64,000 nt of DNA from Pseudocercospora fijiensis CIRAD86. Lineage: Eukaryota; Ascomycota; Dothideomycetes; Mycosphaerellales; Mycosphaerellaceae. The notes under the pieces are model-generated. The model was not told where the DNA came from and did no database searches. It worked only from the letters and a program-made list of their open reading frames with translations. The stretch lies in NCBI RefSeq assembly GCF_000340215.1, contig NW_006921540.1:1668377-1732376 (forward strand), given 5' to 3'. The translations under genes and the position numbers were made by a program. Shown piece after piece: positions 1-12,450 of this stretch (positions are counted from its first letter, which is position 1; every line of letters begins with the position of its first letter).

Positions 1-1042
1 CCGTTGCTCTGACGTCCGGAATGGTGCGTAGATCAAGCATATCTTCTCTGAGTGAAAGCCCGGGTTGCGATTCAGCTGGCTCGAGCGCGGATTCTGCAGC
101 AGGCAGGGCATCGGATGTGTCGACATGTTCGTAATACTGCGACGTGGCACGGCCTAATATGGCAAACTCATTGTCATCGTACTCCTCGGATAATAGAACG
201 TCGTCCATGACCTCATCGCCCAGCTCTTTCGCGATCTCGGCATACCTGCGGATGGTCCTTTCGCGTCTGGGGCCGTCCAGTGCTCGTATGGCGGCGCGCA
301 TTACGGGGATCAAAAGGCTTGGCTCTGGTGTCACACGCTTGTTGCGAATCTCCACTTCAAACCATCTTTGCATATCTTTCAGCAGAGCTTGTGACTGGGG
401 AGAATGTCTACCCTCCAGCATGACGCTCCGAAGGAGATTCTGCAGATAAACGCCATGGGCATAAGCGAGCTCAGGCGATTGTGGGTCGATCTGGTCGGCG
501 AGTCGTTGTATAATGGCCTCGGCACGATCTCTGCGGCCCACGGCCAGGGTTGTGTGCAAATGGCCCAACAGATCTCTGACCGAGCCAGTCAGACCGTGCT
601 CGGTCAAGATGAGACCTTCGTGCAGGACTGTAGATGGCGTGCGATCGTGCAGGGCGATGGAATGCGTGTGATTGGCATCGGTGAAGGCAGAGAAGTCGAA
701 GGGGAGGTAATCGTCGGCGACATTGCGAAAGCCTGAGCCCAGGCCCAGCGGGGGCACTTGACTGCTGCTTCGGGGCGTGTACTGGTCTGCTGCCGTGGCC
801 AGTGTTCGTAGGTGCGTTCTGCCACTGCCGCTGCCCCTGCCACTGCCACTCGTGATTCGGCGCGACTCAATGCCTCTTGCGTGTGCTGAGTTGGACGGGC
901 GACTTGGCGCGGCGTGGGATGCAGTGCATCGTAGCTGTGGCGGAGCTGGAGGCAGGCATGGTCGATGGAGGTGTGCTGGAGGCAGGCATGGTAGATTGAT
1001 GTGACGATGTGGTTGTCGGCGTGCGGCACATCGGACCAGCAT
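1..1042 (-). CDS. rpo41: mitochondrial DNA-directed RNA polymerase, N-terminal part (runs off window)
   Basis: One open frame runs from the ATG at 1042-1040 to the window edge (about 347 codons), so the catalytic domain lies outside. The first ~40 residues (MLVRCAARRQPHRH...) are Arg-rich without acidic residues, as in a mitochondrial presequence, followed by RTLATAADQY and a Gly/Ser/Arg linker. From about residue 110 it has the helical, PPR-like look of the N-terminal extension of fungal Rpo41 (LPFDFSAF; GRRDRAEAIIQRLADQ; MQRWFEVEIRNKRVTPEPS). The family is a single-subunit T7-like polymerase that transcribes mtDNA. The presequence contains a duplicated PCLPPA segment caused by a ~50-bp imperfect direct repeat at 940-992. 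The gene is divergent from the next one. I judge the family by pattern; the downstream polymerase domain would confirm it. Confidence 0.72.
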   Translation of the reverse strand, partial: MLVRCAARRQPHRHINLPCLPPAHLHRPCLPPAPPQLRCTASHAAPSRPSNSAHARGIESRRITSGSGRGSGSGRTHLRTLATAADQYTPRSSSQVPPLGLGSGFRNVADDYLPFDFSAFTDANHTHSIALHDRTPSTVLHEGLILTEHGLTGSVRDLLGHLHTTLAVGRRDRAEAIIQRLADQIDPQSPELAYAHGVYLQNLLRSVMLEGRHSPQSQALLKDMQRWFEVEIRNKRVTPEPSLLIPVMRAAIRALDGPRRERTIRRYAEIAKELGDEVMDDVLLSEEYDDNEFAILGRATSQYYEHVDTSDALPAAESALEPAESQPGLSLREDMLDLRTIPDVRAT

Positions 1043-1395
1043 TGTCGATTGCGTCGACACGGGCTAATGCGATGCGATCATTCGCACTCGTTGCGGGAGA
1101 AGGTGCGAGACAGACGAAAGGGCGGCTCCTGATGGGATGGGTGGAGGTAGTGTAGAGTACAGACGGCTGAAGGAAGGCATGGAAGCATGGAAGCGGAGTG
1201 GTCACAAACTTTTCGTGGCAAGGAGCAGAAGCTAGAATACTCGCGTGCAGAGCCAATCGGCGCGCGCGCGCTCACACGCGGCAGCTGACGATGATCTTTG
1301 TCAAAGAGGAAGGTGGGAGTCGGTCGGCATCGGCATCAGCAGCTGCATGCAGTCGATGCGATACGGTAGCAAAAAGGCAAGCAACCTCCACACTG

Positions 1396-1460
1396 GCCTC
1401 GCCCTCGCCCTCGCCCTCGGCATCGCCCTCGCCCTCGCCCTCGCCCTCGCCCTCGCCATG
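1396..1460. repeat. CGCCCT-type hexanucleotide microsatellite
   Basis: About ten copies of the 6-mer ctcgcc with one interruption (cggcat). It lies in the 470-bp divergent spacer between the RNA polymerase gene and the plus-strand gene. The open frame through it would give poly (Ser-Pro), but it precedes the most credible start codons, so I treat it as promoter or 5' UTR sequence. Confidence 0.8.
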
Positions 1461-1512
1461 TTCACCGTCATCTTACGCGCTGCTCATGCGCATGCTGCAT
1501 ACATGCACCAGA

Positions 1513-4432
1513 ATGAACCAAAGCCATCTGCCTGGCGCTATGGCTATGCCGGTAGAAGATGCGGTCGCTGGAGCACATGAGCCCGATGCGCTCTCAGAAG
1601 ACGAATACCATGGTTATGGAGCACATGGGGACCGCTCGTACGTGGCCGAGGCGCTCCAAAGCGTCGCTGAAGAAGAGCTCATGTCGACGCTTCACCACCA
1701 TCTCCGGCCACCATACATTGTCGACGAGTCGAGCCATCCTTCCAGCCAAGAGAGCATCGACGCTTTCATTCGCAACAAGCCTGAGCTCCGCATATTCTAC
1801 CACGAGAAGTGGCACGTCGACGTTGACTCGGTCGAATATCTTGCTTCTGTCATGCGTGCCACCAAAGCTGCGCCCACCGAAGAGCAACGGTACGGCATTG
1901 GCATCGGCATCGACACGTCCTTCAAAGCTCTCAAGCTCGAAGAGCCTCTCCTACACACACACCCGCCCAGTGACATGGCCCACATTCGGAGGCGTAACGC
2001 TGTCGAGCTGCACACGGAAGACATCGCACCTTTCAAGATTGACGATGAACAGGACGAGGGCATTGCATGGCGTGCATCCAACCTCAATCTGCCGGCGCTC
2101 GTGAATGACGAGCTGAGAAATGAGAAATGGCCCATCGATCACGACACAGTGGGCTTCATAAAGCATGTCTTTTCAACATTGGACTCTCATCTCCAACCCT
2201 GGTTGGCAGAAGATCGCAAGCGGCGCGTGCGTGCCACAAAACCGCTCCTTCCAAGTAAATACTGACTTCTGACAGCTTCTTCCCAAGCTTTCTTCGCCCT
2301 TGCTGCCTCTATCGCCACCTCTCAGTCCGGAGAGGTTACCTTCGCCAATAGCAGAAGTGGAGCTCACTTCCACCCCAGAAGACCCTTCCGTTGCTGAGGC
2401 TGCCATTCTTGATGCACGACTTGCTGAGCGTGATATGCTGGACGCCGAGAGCACTACGGCTATGGACTTGACCGATCTGAAAGGCTTCTTAGATGCGACG
2501 ACCACAGGGTCCTCATCGCCGCTTCAGCGAAAGGCTAAGCGGTTACAAGACCTCAAGCTGTCAGACCCTCTTCTCCCCGACACTTCATCGGAACCTCCGA
2601 CCAAGAAAACGAAGACTGTCTCATTCACAGAAGAGTTGCATACGCTGATACCTCGCTTGCCATCGGACGAATCAGTAGGAGAGCCGTCTACAGACGAGGC
2701 AATGGCGATAATGACCGACGTACTTGCGCCTTTCGCCAAGACCGGCATCGATCGGCTGCGGAAGGAGCAGCTTACTGAAGTAGACACGACGCTGCGAGTG
2801 CCTGTGCCAAAGATCGAGGACGTAAGCCTCACCGCACCGTGGGAGATTTACGCCCAACGACAGCAGGATCTGATGGTCGATGTATTCAACAAGATCATCA
2901 AGACGAACGGCAAGTGGAGTGGGGTATCAAAGCTGGAGAAGACGCTGCCTTGGAGTCCCTTTCCGTCGTATCTGGCCAAACTTAAACCAGAAGGAGACTT
3001 TGATGATGGCTCGTGCGTGAGGTACCTCGCAGATATCAACTTTGATGGAGAAGTTGACTTCGCAAATCTGACGTGGAAGCTTGAAGGTCTGCGCGTGCTT
3101 GAGGAGGATGACGACGATCAGGATGAAGAACTGGAGGCTTGTCACTTTTCAGGCGATGAGATGATAGATACAGATGCGCACCAGATTTCTGGCCAGGTTG
3201 TGCAAAGCCGTGCAACTCAAAACAGGAATACTCTGCATCCTGGTCGGGGAGCATTACGGACACAACTCAGGCTGGACGATGCAGCGACAGGGGGCGGCGT
3301 CTCCCAAGTGTCGAGCTTCTCTCAGCTGAACCCAGAGAGTCAGCGAGCTGACAATGGCGCATCGTGCAAGCCCTCAGAAGCTCGACATGTGCTGCCAAGC
3401 ATGGAGGAGCTCATCAAACGCAGAGCGGCTCAGCTGGAGAGTGGCAAGCAGAAGCACGAACAACTTGTCGCAATAGCAGAAAAGGCGGCAAAAGAGGACG
3501 GGAAGGACACAGGGTCTGTGCCGCAGCAGCCAAAAAGGTTGATTCGACAGCATCAAGGCCTCGACCAATTCATGGCACTGCAGAATCAGCAAGCCATTGA
3601 CAATTCGGCACCATTCAGCGAATCTGTCGTCGAGAGCATCAACGCACCAGAAGTATTCAAGGACCCACAGCTCCCAGCACCAGCACTACCAACAGAAACT
3701 CTGCAACAGCCAGAGTCCGCCTTCCCAACCCCAGTCATCAGCCAAAAACAAATGTCAGCAACAATAATAACCTCCCCGTCCTTCGACCGCCGCCTCGCAG
3801 CAAAACTTATATCCTACTGCCCAAACCTCCAAGAAATCACTCGCCCACCAATTTCCAACCAGACAGAAACAGAAGCCCACCTAACCCTCTCACCCTCAAC
3901 CGGCCTCCACATCACAAACCTCCAAAAGATCGCGCAAAAACCCCTCCCAGGCCGCGAACACGAATTCCAGCCTTTCCTATCCCGAATCCAGAACATCTCC
4001 CTGCGGTACTCAACCTTGATTGTCCTGGTGAATGGACCAATCCATAGCATCGCGGCGCTCAATACCTTGACTTCTCAAACGACAACAAGCAGCATACCGA
4101 ATTGCGAGATTCGCACCATCTACATCCCGTCAGAGCACGAGATAGATCTGGTCAGGTGGATCGCGGCTTGCATCGAAGGACATTGCTCTGCAGAGGCAAA
4201 GATACTGGGGGAAGAAACGTACTGGGAAAGATTCTTGCGCACGGCAGGATTCAATGCTTTCGCTGCACAGGCCATCCTAGACGCATTGAAACCAGGCGAC
4301 CTGGCGTCATTCGTGCTGATGAGTGAGGAAGAGAGAGTGCGTCGTTTTGGTGCTCTGCTTGGCGGCGAGACTGTACTGCGCAGAGCCAGTCAGGCGATAG
4401 ATGCGAGATGGGAGTCAATCGCAAGTGCTTGA
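1513..4432 (+). CDS. DUF7102-type nuclear protein with XPF-like C-terminal region (two exons)
   Basis: Best model joins 1513..2226 and 2276..4432 (about 956 aa). The 49-nt intron 2227-2275 starts GTGCGT and ends CTGAC-N9-CAG, and it puts the two open frames in register; without it there is a stop at 2263. Alternative in-frame ATGs are at 1486, 1492, 1540 and 1291; I chose 1513 because the longer forms translate the microsatellite. The protein has an acidic N-terminal part, a Pro/Ser stretch (LLPLSPPLSPERLPSP), a long disordered middle, and a C-terminal region (LTLSPSTGLHITNLQKI, YSTLIVLVNG, YIPSEHEIDLVRWIAACIE) that reads like a degenerate XPF/ERCC4 nuclease fold, then an HhH-like helical tail (FLRTAGFNAFAAQAIL). 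This resembles the fungal DUF7102 family. A link to SHOC1/ZIP2-like meiotic factors is inference only. Confidence 0.7.
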
Positions 4433-4804
4433 TGCATCCGTCGCCGCTCGCCATCGAATCATGAAATCTTGGAACAATGTACTAGCTTTGCTGGATGATC
4501 GAATGATCGATCTCAACTCATGCTTTCATATCAAAAGACGTATCTGAGTGTGCTTACGAACGTGCCCATTATAGGGTCTTTCTCTGCCTCTCTAACCACT
4601 TACACCTCCAATCATGTATTTCTTCCCAACGATGCTCAAGCACCAACGACCGACACGCAAGCACCTTCCTTCTGGTATCATCGCTTCAGGCTGGCCCAAA
4701 GCTCTAGCCTGCAAATGCTATTCTCCGAAAGACTGTACGCCAAAGGGGGTATCATGTACACTGGTCCGGTTCTGGAGTCCCAGCTGTGAAAGCAGTGCTC
4801 ACAT
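4433..4804. other. convergent 3' intergenic region
   Basis: The plus-strand gene ends at 4432 and the minus-strand channel gene ends at 4805. Short open frames here have no coding character. I see nothing beyond the shared 3' UTRs. Confidence 0.6.
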
Positions 4805-7522
4805 TTAGTAGTAGATCTTCTCTTCATAAATTGGAGGGCGGCCTTCATCGGCGTCCCAGCACACATTGTTCTTGTCATCAAGGTAAGCACCCTCGTCTGT
4901 GATGGGGATGACCTTGCCGGTGTCTGCCACTTCCTGTCGTGAAATGCCGACTGGGTCGCGTGGGATCCAGAGAAGGGGTGCCGGGCTGCCGATTGCTGGG
5001 TTGTAGAAAGCGTGATCCTCGGTCTCCTCTGTATAGTTGATGGCAATGTCCTTTGGTACAAGTCGGCGCATGGTCTCGTAGTCGGCGTAAAGGTCCGGGC
5101 GCAGCCACTTGGTGAAGAAGTTTGGCTTCTTCTGCGGAGCTGCGCCGAGCTCGTGGTTGGCGCCAGTGCTGTGAACGTGTGCCCCTTCCTTACCGGCACC
5201 GTCGGCGTACTGATCGCCCTCTGCAACGTTGCCATTCTCGATCTGAAGAAGGCGTCGCTCCTCGGCGTCGAGAGATTTTGGCAGGTAGTTGAGCAGTGGG
5301 TCCATGGCGCTGTTTAAGCTGATGTGGTAGAGCGCGGTGAAGATGAGGAAGACGATCATCAAAATCAGCGGTCCCAAAGCGCCAATGCTGGAGCCGGTGG
5401 CGATGGCGAACAGGCCGATGAGGCAGACCTCGGCTACGTACAAGCCGACGAAGAGGTGCTTCAGCGCACGTGGGTAGACCAGACCCTTGGTGTCAATGGA
5501 CGCGTTGGACACGAAGAGGAGGTTGTATCGGTAGGCGAAGTAGAAGAGGGACAATCCTATTGCCGCAAATCCCATGACGAGTGGAGCGATGGCAGCATAA
5601 CAGAATGCAATGACGAGCAAGTTGGTGTAGACGGGGAAGAGAGTGCCCCAGCCGAGGCCGCTCAGCTTGATCCAGCGTGAGTACATCTTGCGTGGTGTCT
5701 TGTCCAGGATCTTTCCAAGGACCATGAAGAGAACGAGGCCAACGAGACCGACCAAGAGACCAGAGACAATTCCGAGGCCCTGAAGGACAAAGTAGGAAAG
5801 ATAGAATGTGCTTGCCTTTGGCAATTGCGTGGCCAAAAGGGTGGTGACGCTGGATGGGTCGTCAACCACACTCTGGACCACAGAAGATGCAGCGGATCCC
5901 AGAGTTGCCACGAGGAAGACCTGGACGATCTGGAAGGCGAAGTAGCTGTTCTGGCAGTGAAGCTCCACGGCACTAAGTGTTGGAGCGCCTGCAAGCTTGG
6001 CCATCTTGCGGAGAATAATGGGAAGGAGTGACATGAGTACGGCCAGCAGAATGACGGGAAGCAGACCGGTCACGACACCACGGACGGCAGATGGGATGTC
6101 GTCAATGAAGCTCAGCCATGGCAGTGAGCAGGTCAGGTAGGTAATGTTGCTGATGGCACCGACGACGGCGACAGGGATGGACCAGAAGAGGACCAAGGCG
6201 ACAATGAAGGTTGTCGTTGCGATCTGGCGGACAACTCTCTCCCACCACTTGATGCGCAGGTTGGACCAGACGACTTCTTCAGGGCTCATGCCGACGAATC
6301 GCGGTGACATCTGGAGGACGTGGTGATGAGTGAGGCTCTGGTATGCAGCTTGGGCGGCACTGAGGGTATCGAATTCGACAAAGGCGGAGTTGAGCAGCGT
6401 GGCTTGGTTGGCCTTGTGCTTGGCTTGAGCCGCGTCGACCTTGGGGATGAGGCTCTTAAGCTCGCTGCGGCACCAGTCGATGGTGTCGACCTTCTTGCCG
6501 ATCAAAAACTTGAGCTTGTGTGTGGGGCGCTCTTTCTCCTGGAGGTAGCGAGCGGCAACAGCGCCTTCCTCGCCGATTGCAGCCTCCTCGGAGTTCTGGC
6601 GCCCAGTCTCCTTCTCAGCCTTGAGTCTGTTGGCATTTGCAGTCTTGATCAGCTTGGTCTCAGCGGCTTCAAGCTTCATGGCGGTCTTATCGCGCTCTTC
6701 AACAAGCTCTTCCAGCTCTTTGCAATCGGTAGACAGCCAGATCTTGCGGACGCCTGGCTCGAGCATGCTTCGAAGCTTCTGCTCGCTCATGTAGTCCTCC
6801 GGAATGCTCGTGTACAGGACTGTACGCGAGGAGATACGGCTCGCATAGAATGGCGACATGAGGTATGCCTGGCGCAGGTTGATGAAGTAAATGAGCTCGC
6901 GCGTGATCATGTAGATGACGAAGCTGAAGAAGAGGATGGCACAGCCTGCGTGAGCGAAGTAGCGGAAGTAGTAGCTGTTCGGTGAGCTGCCGTCTGGGGC
7001 CACGAGGTTGGCCATTGTGAGGATATCGAGTTGCTTTTGGCCACCTTGGCCCGTGATGTTGACTGGGAACAGCACTGGCCATGTTATCAAACAGCCGACG
7101 AGACAGCAGACGCAGGAGATCTTGAGGAATCGCAAGAAGAGGTAAGCGTCGAGAGTGTGGTGGTTCAAGACGTAGGTGTCGGGGAGACGGCAGAACTCGG
7201 CAAACCAGTTGAAGAGGCCATCTTTGGGTCGGGGGGTCCGCTGTTCTTCTCGCAATGAGCCGACGAAGGTGCGAGGTCTGTAATATCTGGGGAATCTATT
7301 GCGCAAAACGAGGAAAAGAAAGGCCCAGATCAAGGCATAGAGGGCGACTGGGGCAATAACCGAGACGACTGAAGTGGCCGAGTTGGAGTCGTTGGTGCTG
7401 GAGGACTGCGAAGAGCCGATATTCGCGTCTCCGCTTTGGCTCTGTCACCGAGGTCAGCACAAAGGTGTGGTGGTGGATTGAGTTTGGGCGAGGCTCACGA
7501 TGCCGCCGCAAGAGTTACCCAT
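4805..7522 (-). CDS. CSC1/OSCA-like (DUF221) osmosensitive calcium-permeable channel
   Basis: Two exons: 7522..7499 (MGNSCGGI) and 7441..4805, separated by a 57-nt intron (GTGAGC...CTGACCTCGGTGACAG). Together they give about 886 aa. The long frame without the small first exon lacks an ATG start. Layout follows the family: an N-terminal membrane segment (SVIAPVALYALIWAFLFLVL), two further membrane helices before the conserved LMSPFYASRISSRTVLYTSI stretch, a charged cytosolic PHM7_cyt-type loop of about 180 residues, then the multi-helix RSN1_7TM core (from about residue 390 to 690). A hydrophilic tail follows. Members form mechanically or osmotically gated cation channels in the plasma membrane or internal membranes. 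Length and domain order are complete, with no frameshift. Confidence 0.92.
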
Positions 7523-7733
7523 GTCGACGTGACGTGAGAGAGACGCCTGCCGCGGGAGCAGCAGGCTTGTTATGGGACGCACACGCTCGTCTGGATGAAT
7601 AATGACAGAAAATTAATGCTCTGTGTTGGCGGGACAGAAGGCAATGTGGTCGGTGAAGAGGTGAGGTCAGGTCAGGTCGAAGAAGAGCGCAGGCAGAGGT
7701 CGATACGATCTCCTGGACCGAGATGGCGGTTGC

Positions 7734-7757
7734 GACTGCGACTGCGACTGCGATTGC
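7734..7757. repeat. GACTGC hexanucleotide microsatellite
   Basis: Four copies of a 6-mer (gactgc, last one gattgc) upstream of the channel gene. Confidence 0.75.
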
Positions 7758-7893
7758 GCAAAAAGCCAATGCAGCCAATGCAATCTAAACACGGGAGGCG
7801 CGCCACGGCCAGGGGGGCAACGACAGCGGCCTTTCCTTCCTTGGCTGTGGCGATCGACGCTGCACCGTGATGTCGATGGTTGTTGTGCCTGCC

Positions 7894-7926
7894 TCTGCTC
7901 TGCTCTGCTCTGCTCTGCTCTGCTCT
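7894..7926. repeat. CTCTG pentanucleotide microsatellite
   Basis: About six to seven perfect copies of ctctg in the spacer upstream of the channel gene. Confidence 0.85.
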
Positions 7927-8629
7927 GTGGTCGTGAGTGGAGTGGCGAGAAATGCATGTGCCTTCTACGACAGACCGCCTCGATGTATAGAACTATCATA
8001 CCATCGCGTTAGCTATCGATTCCATGCTTTGGCGTTTCACAGGGTGATGCCTGCACAGACGCCTCCGTCCGAAAAGAGAGTGCACATGATGCGACATGTG
8101 ACATTGACAGCCTTCTAGCCACCCACCACCGCCACGGCATCTTGAATCCTTCGAAAACCGGTTTCCTGGTTGCAAACCACGTCGAGTTTCACATGATTCG
8201 AAAGTCGTGGGTCGGCGGCTCGCATGCGCGCACTCAACACTCTCAACTCGCGACGTCCAAATACCTACCTACAGCAGTATACAGCTGGTGCTCTCCGAGA
8301 TGTGACGACTGCCTTGATGATGCCGTGCCAGCGAAATTTCTGATTGCTTTCCGGAGAAACATCGTGGCTTTCGCACAGCGAACCCTCTCCAAACCTTCGG
8401 CCCTCAGCCATCTCACAATCCTGGGCTACTACTGGGGCTGATGAACACGAAGGCCCGCTCTCGAACCTCACATCTTCTTGACTTCAGCTGCTCCAGCATC
8501 TACAAATCAACCGAGTGATCCCCTGTGGTAGCTGAGCGGACAAATTCATCTTTTGCCGCAAAAAGTCACATAGGTTAGTAGGTCGCATAATTTACCTTAC
8601 ACGCCTCTAAGTGATAAAGTGACACCTAA

Positions 8630-8652
8630 GGCCCTATATACTTCTGTAGATT
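8630..8652 (+). repeat. Harbinger left terminal inverted repeat
   Basis: Starts GGCCCTATATACTTCTGTAG and is preceded by TSD TAA at 8627-8629. It matches the reverse complement of 52325-52347 at 22 of 23 positions. Confidence 0.88.
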
Positions 8653-8689
8653 GTAGGTTGTAGATCTATAATATAACAACTTAATAAAA

Positions 8690-11600
8690 GTTAGGGCCCC
8701 TTTAGGCTTAGTGCGGCTTAAAACGGGCTAACCGTAGCCTCTAATTAGTAGACGTAAGGAACGTTAATACCTTAGCGATCCGGAAGGGCGTAGACGTCGT
8801 AGTATATACCGCGACGAGCTATAACTTCGATAGTAGTCTCGAAAAGGGCGTCTTCGTCGTATATATCTTATTCGGTAGTATTTACTCGAAGCGGTATACT
8901 CGATCGCGCTAGTAGCCTTATAGGAAGCGTAATTTAGTATATATAACCGGTACCGAGGCCCTACTATCGCGAGCTCCGCTATCGGGATCTTATAAATACG
9001 ATACTATCGACTCTCTTAGTCGCTATCGTAGCTCTATCGACCTTTACGGCCTTTAAGAAGCTATACGAAATTATAGTATCCTTCGCTCGCGAGTCCTAAG
9101 GAAGGCGCGCGTCGCGTATACGACTACAGCAGCTACGTATAACGCGCCTACGTCCGGAGACATAACGACTTTAGCAGGTATACGGTTATTAATTACTACT
9201 ATAATAATCTAATATCGCGATCGACTATTATAAACTCTACTAAAACCGACCTCGATCTAACTTCTCTAGCTACCGGATACTTATTCGCGTCGTACTAGTA
9301 TAGATCTAACGAGGGCCCGCTACTAACTACCTATCGTAGTCTCTCGAGGCCTACCGTAATACTCGCGAAGATATATACTTAAGATTATAGTCTTAAAGGG
9401 TCCGAGGTATAGAAAGCTATAGTAAGTAGTACGGTAGCGGTCGTACTTCGATATAGCGGCTAACAATTCTAGTACGAGGAGGTTTACGGTACTCGGTAGG
9501 AATTACCGTAAGAGTCGGTAGTTTTCTTTACGAAGATATAGCAAGACTCGCTACTACTTAGCCCGCTATAGAGGATTCTCGATCTACGGCGGTTCGGCTT
9601 ATTTCCTTCGTTTAGTATCGTCCCTCGGAAGCTAGACCTTAGGTAGATATTCGAATTATAGCTAGTAGAAGGATCGACTATCGCGAAGCCTCTTAAGGTA
9701 TTTTATATCGCTACTAGCCTTTTCTATAACGACGTCGCCGATAAGGCAGCTATAAAGGTCCTCGAGATCTAGTATTAATTCGATACGATATCTAGCTATA
9801 GTATTAGCGTCGCCTTACTCTTAGAGAGTGCTACTCGCGATTAGAAACGGACGGTATAGCTCCCGGCCCTATTTAGCGACAAGTACGCTAAGATAACCTA
9901 CTTCTTAGACTATTTCCGGCTCCTTTATAATAGTATAGGCTTCGACTAGGTAGCGACGCGGAGTTGTCTCTTAACTATATACGGCGCTCCTATCTAGCGA
10001 AAGCCTTTATTATTATTATTCGGTCTCGCCCTACTAGAGGAGTATCGTAGCGAGTCGAGCGTTATAATAAACTAAGGCGCGAGCAATTATAGTACCGAGC
10101 GTAAGGGAGAATATAGTATTTAGAGAGGTTGCGGAAGGAAATCTACGATAATCTTAGTACATTTGTTATAATTTTTAGCGTACTATCTACTTAACGGACA
10201 TCTTTTTATATCCCTCGATATAATATAAATTTATAGCTCTAGAAGATATATCTTACCGGATTATACCGCTAGAGGTAGACAATGCGCTTCTTCGCCTTAA
10301 CTCGAGTCCTTAACGACTTCGTTCGTATTAATATCTCCCTAGCGACGATGCCGATATTATAGTAGTAGGATCTAAGCTAGAGTAGTAAGCGTAAGGTCGA
10401 GTGTTCGTCGTTGCGTCGTAAGAGGCTATTATTATTATCGTAGGTCGCTTTATATCGTCGCTTTATATCGTCGCTTTATATCTATTAGCTAGTATAGGCT
10501 TAGCGCGCGGCGACGGTTACGTATACAAATAGTAATATTGTAGCGTTGCGCGTCGTCTAAATATTACTACTATAATAACTAATATAGCGACTACTTCTAC
10601 GTAGCTATATCTACCTTCTTCTAGTTATCGATATTACTAGTAGCGACCTCGATAAAGGCGCCCCTCCTATACGGTCTTAGCTACTATAGCCCTCCCTAAT
10701 AGTAAGTCTCTAGCGTATCGGTCGCCGTACGCTACTTTCGCTAATATCGAGCTATAGAGATAGACGTTCTACGTAGTATACCGTAGCGAGCCTTTTAATA
10801 TTAGGAATTAAATCGCGCTATAGCCGAGATTAAGCACCCCTACGCTTCTATACGACTTCGCTAATAGCTCGCTATAGGCCGGGCCCCGGTATATTAAGAA
10901 GCGCTATAAGATATATATAAGCTAGTTACTAAGGAGGTATTACGCCGCGTGCGCGAGAACCGCAATATAGATAAGAATAACGGCTTCTCTCCTAAACCTC
11001 CGTACTATAGCGTTATAGATTACCGGCTGTCTAGGTATATATCGAGATTAGTGTCTCTAGTTATAAATAAGATCTACTAGCGGACGGAGTCTTAGGACGA
11101 AGAATACGTAGTACGTATTCTCGTATATCGTCTAGTATATAGTAGTAGAAAGCTAACTCCTATAGATCTCTATACCTAAGTAGTCGTAGGACAAGTACCT
11201 AGATAGTAACCTTAACGTTATTACTACTTAGGCGTAACGGGAAGAGTAAATAGAAGGGTCTATCGTCTACGTTAATCTAGATACGAATACTAATAGGCTC
11301 GACGAACTCGACGAGTTCGAGCCGAGACTATATCTCTAAAAGTCTAACTCGCTATTTCCTCGGCATTGTCGCTAGGTATATCCGTCGCGTACCCTAAGAA
11401 TATAGCGCTTTTACTAACCGGTTCTAGATCGAATTCGCGTAGATAAAGCTTACTACTATATAGCCGTTCGGTATAGATCGCTTCGTTATCGTTCCTTTAC
11501 GCATATATCCTACTATAACGAGCCGAACGGATAGCACCTTCGTATAGAGGGTCCTAGTTAGGTACGACCTACGGTTGTTAGAGGAAATCTGTCTTCCTAG

Positions 11601-12230
11601 CGCTATCGATACTTTGCTATAATATAACTAACCGTTCGACTTCCTATAAAACGATAGCTATATTAAATACTATAACTTCTTCGACGTAGAGATAGGAAGG
11701 GACTTTAATATAAAAAGGAGGCTATAGTTAGTATAGAATGCTACTAATTTCGGTTATACTTAAATCGATACGGACGACGCGATAGTAATCCTCGATATAG
11801 GGCGTAGGAATAGAGAGTTTTATCGTCTAGAGATATATATAGGAACGGGAGAGTAGTACGTTTCCTTAGGACTACTATAAGTACGGTACTCGCGCCCTAG
11901 AGACAGACGCTATCGTAACTTAGTAGGGAGGCGGAGGAGCCTAAGTACGGTATCGTAGGTAGAGCAATCTATCTCCTTTAGTCTATAAACTTTCTATACT
12001 TGTTATCGTCTCTAGGCTATAATTTGCCCTTACGCGACGTCTTCGATAGCGTAGCGGCGCGTAGAGTGCATTTAAAGCTGCATCTCGTTCTTACTACGCG
12101 TAAAGATAATACGCTCTCTAAATAGGCGGCGGTACCGGACAAGTTAGAGGCCCTAGATAGACCGATACGTTTAGTTTTAGTCTCTATCTCGTCTTAGTAT
12201 AGACGAGAAAGCACGTACCTTAGAAGGCTA
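8690..12230. pseudogene. RIP-degraded coding-like DNA, 5' part of Helitron, function unknown
   Basis: Long stretches translate with only TAG/TAA interruptions, as expected of RIP-mutated genes. Examples are plus frames at about 9665-10140 and 11401-12120. The minus strand is comparably open at 11200-11820, so I cannot fix the strand. I recognise no domain: no reverse transcriptase, DDE, helicase or tyrosine recombinase motif. At 7 stops per 100 codons the decay is heavier than in the Rep/helicase gene. It lies inside the inferred Helitron, so it is probable cargo or an older inserted element whose ends I could not find. Confidence 0.35.
10445..10481. repeat. 13-bp tandem repeat, three copies
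   Basis: Three consecutive copies of tcgctttatatcg within the degraded 5' part of the Helitron. Confidence 0.8.
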
Positions 12231-12380
12231 GGGGGTTTTTTTTTATATATATAAAGTTCTAGTATCCCTAAAACACGCGGGCGCTCCCGCTTAGCGCGGC
12301 AGTTCCCGGACACGGGGAAAATTACATATAGGAACTCCCGAATTCGCGGCTATAGCCGGCCGCCTTACGCGAGCGTAAAA

Positions 12381-12450
12381 GGATAGCTAATAGAGGATTC
12401 GAACCTCTAATACTAAAAGTTATACCCTCGCTAGTCGCTACCCTGTGTTT
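12381..12450 (-). repeat. tRNA-like sequence (SINE or tRNA remnant)
   Basis: The reverse complement carries a perfect B-box GGTTCGAATCC (12395-12405) inside a 5-bp T-arm stem (AGAGG/CCTCT), preceded by a plausible A-box TAGCGACTAGCGAGG. The acceptor arm does not pair well, so a functional tRNA is unlikely. A second, weaker fragment of this kind (gggaattaaacccc) lies at about 12562-12575. Confidence 0.45.

Larger units (their letters stand above)
7523..8626. other. intergenic region between channel gene and repeat block
   Basis: Promoter side of the channel gene. It holds two short tandem repeats but no gene I can support. An open frame of 99 codons at 8142-8441 has no recognisable domain or start context. 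Base composition is ordinary up to about 8520, then becomes AT-richer over the last 100 bp before the transposon edge. Confidence 0.5.

Noticed and set aside
144..736. Two plus-strand open frames at 144-449 and 404-736
   Set aside because: They are the antisense shadow of the RNA polymerase frame, which is open through the whole interval on the minus strand and has coding character.
8142..8441. 99-codon plus-strand frame next to the repeat block
   Set aside because: No domain, no intron or start support, composition like noncoding spacer.
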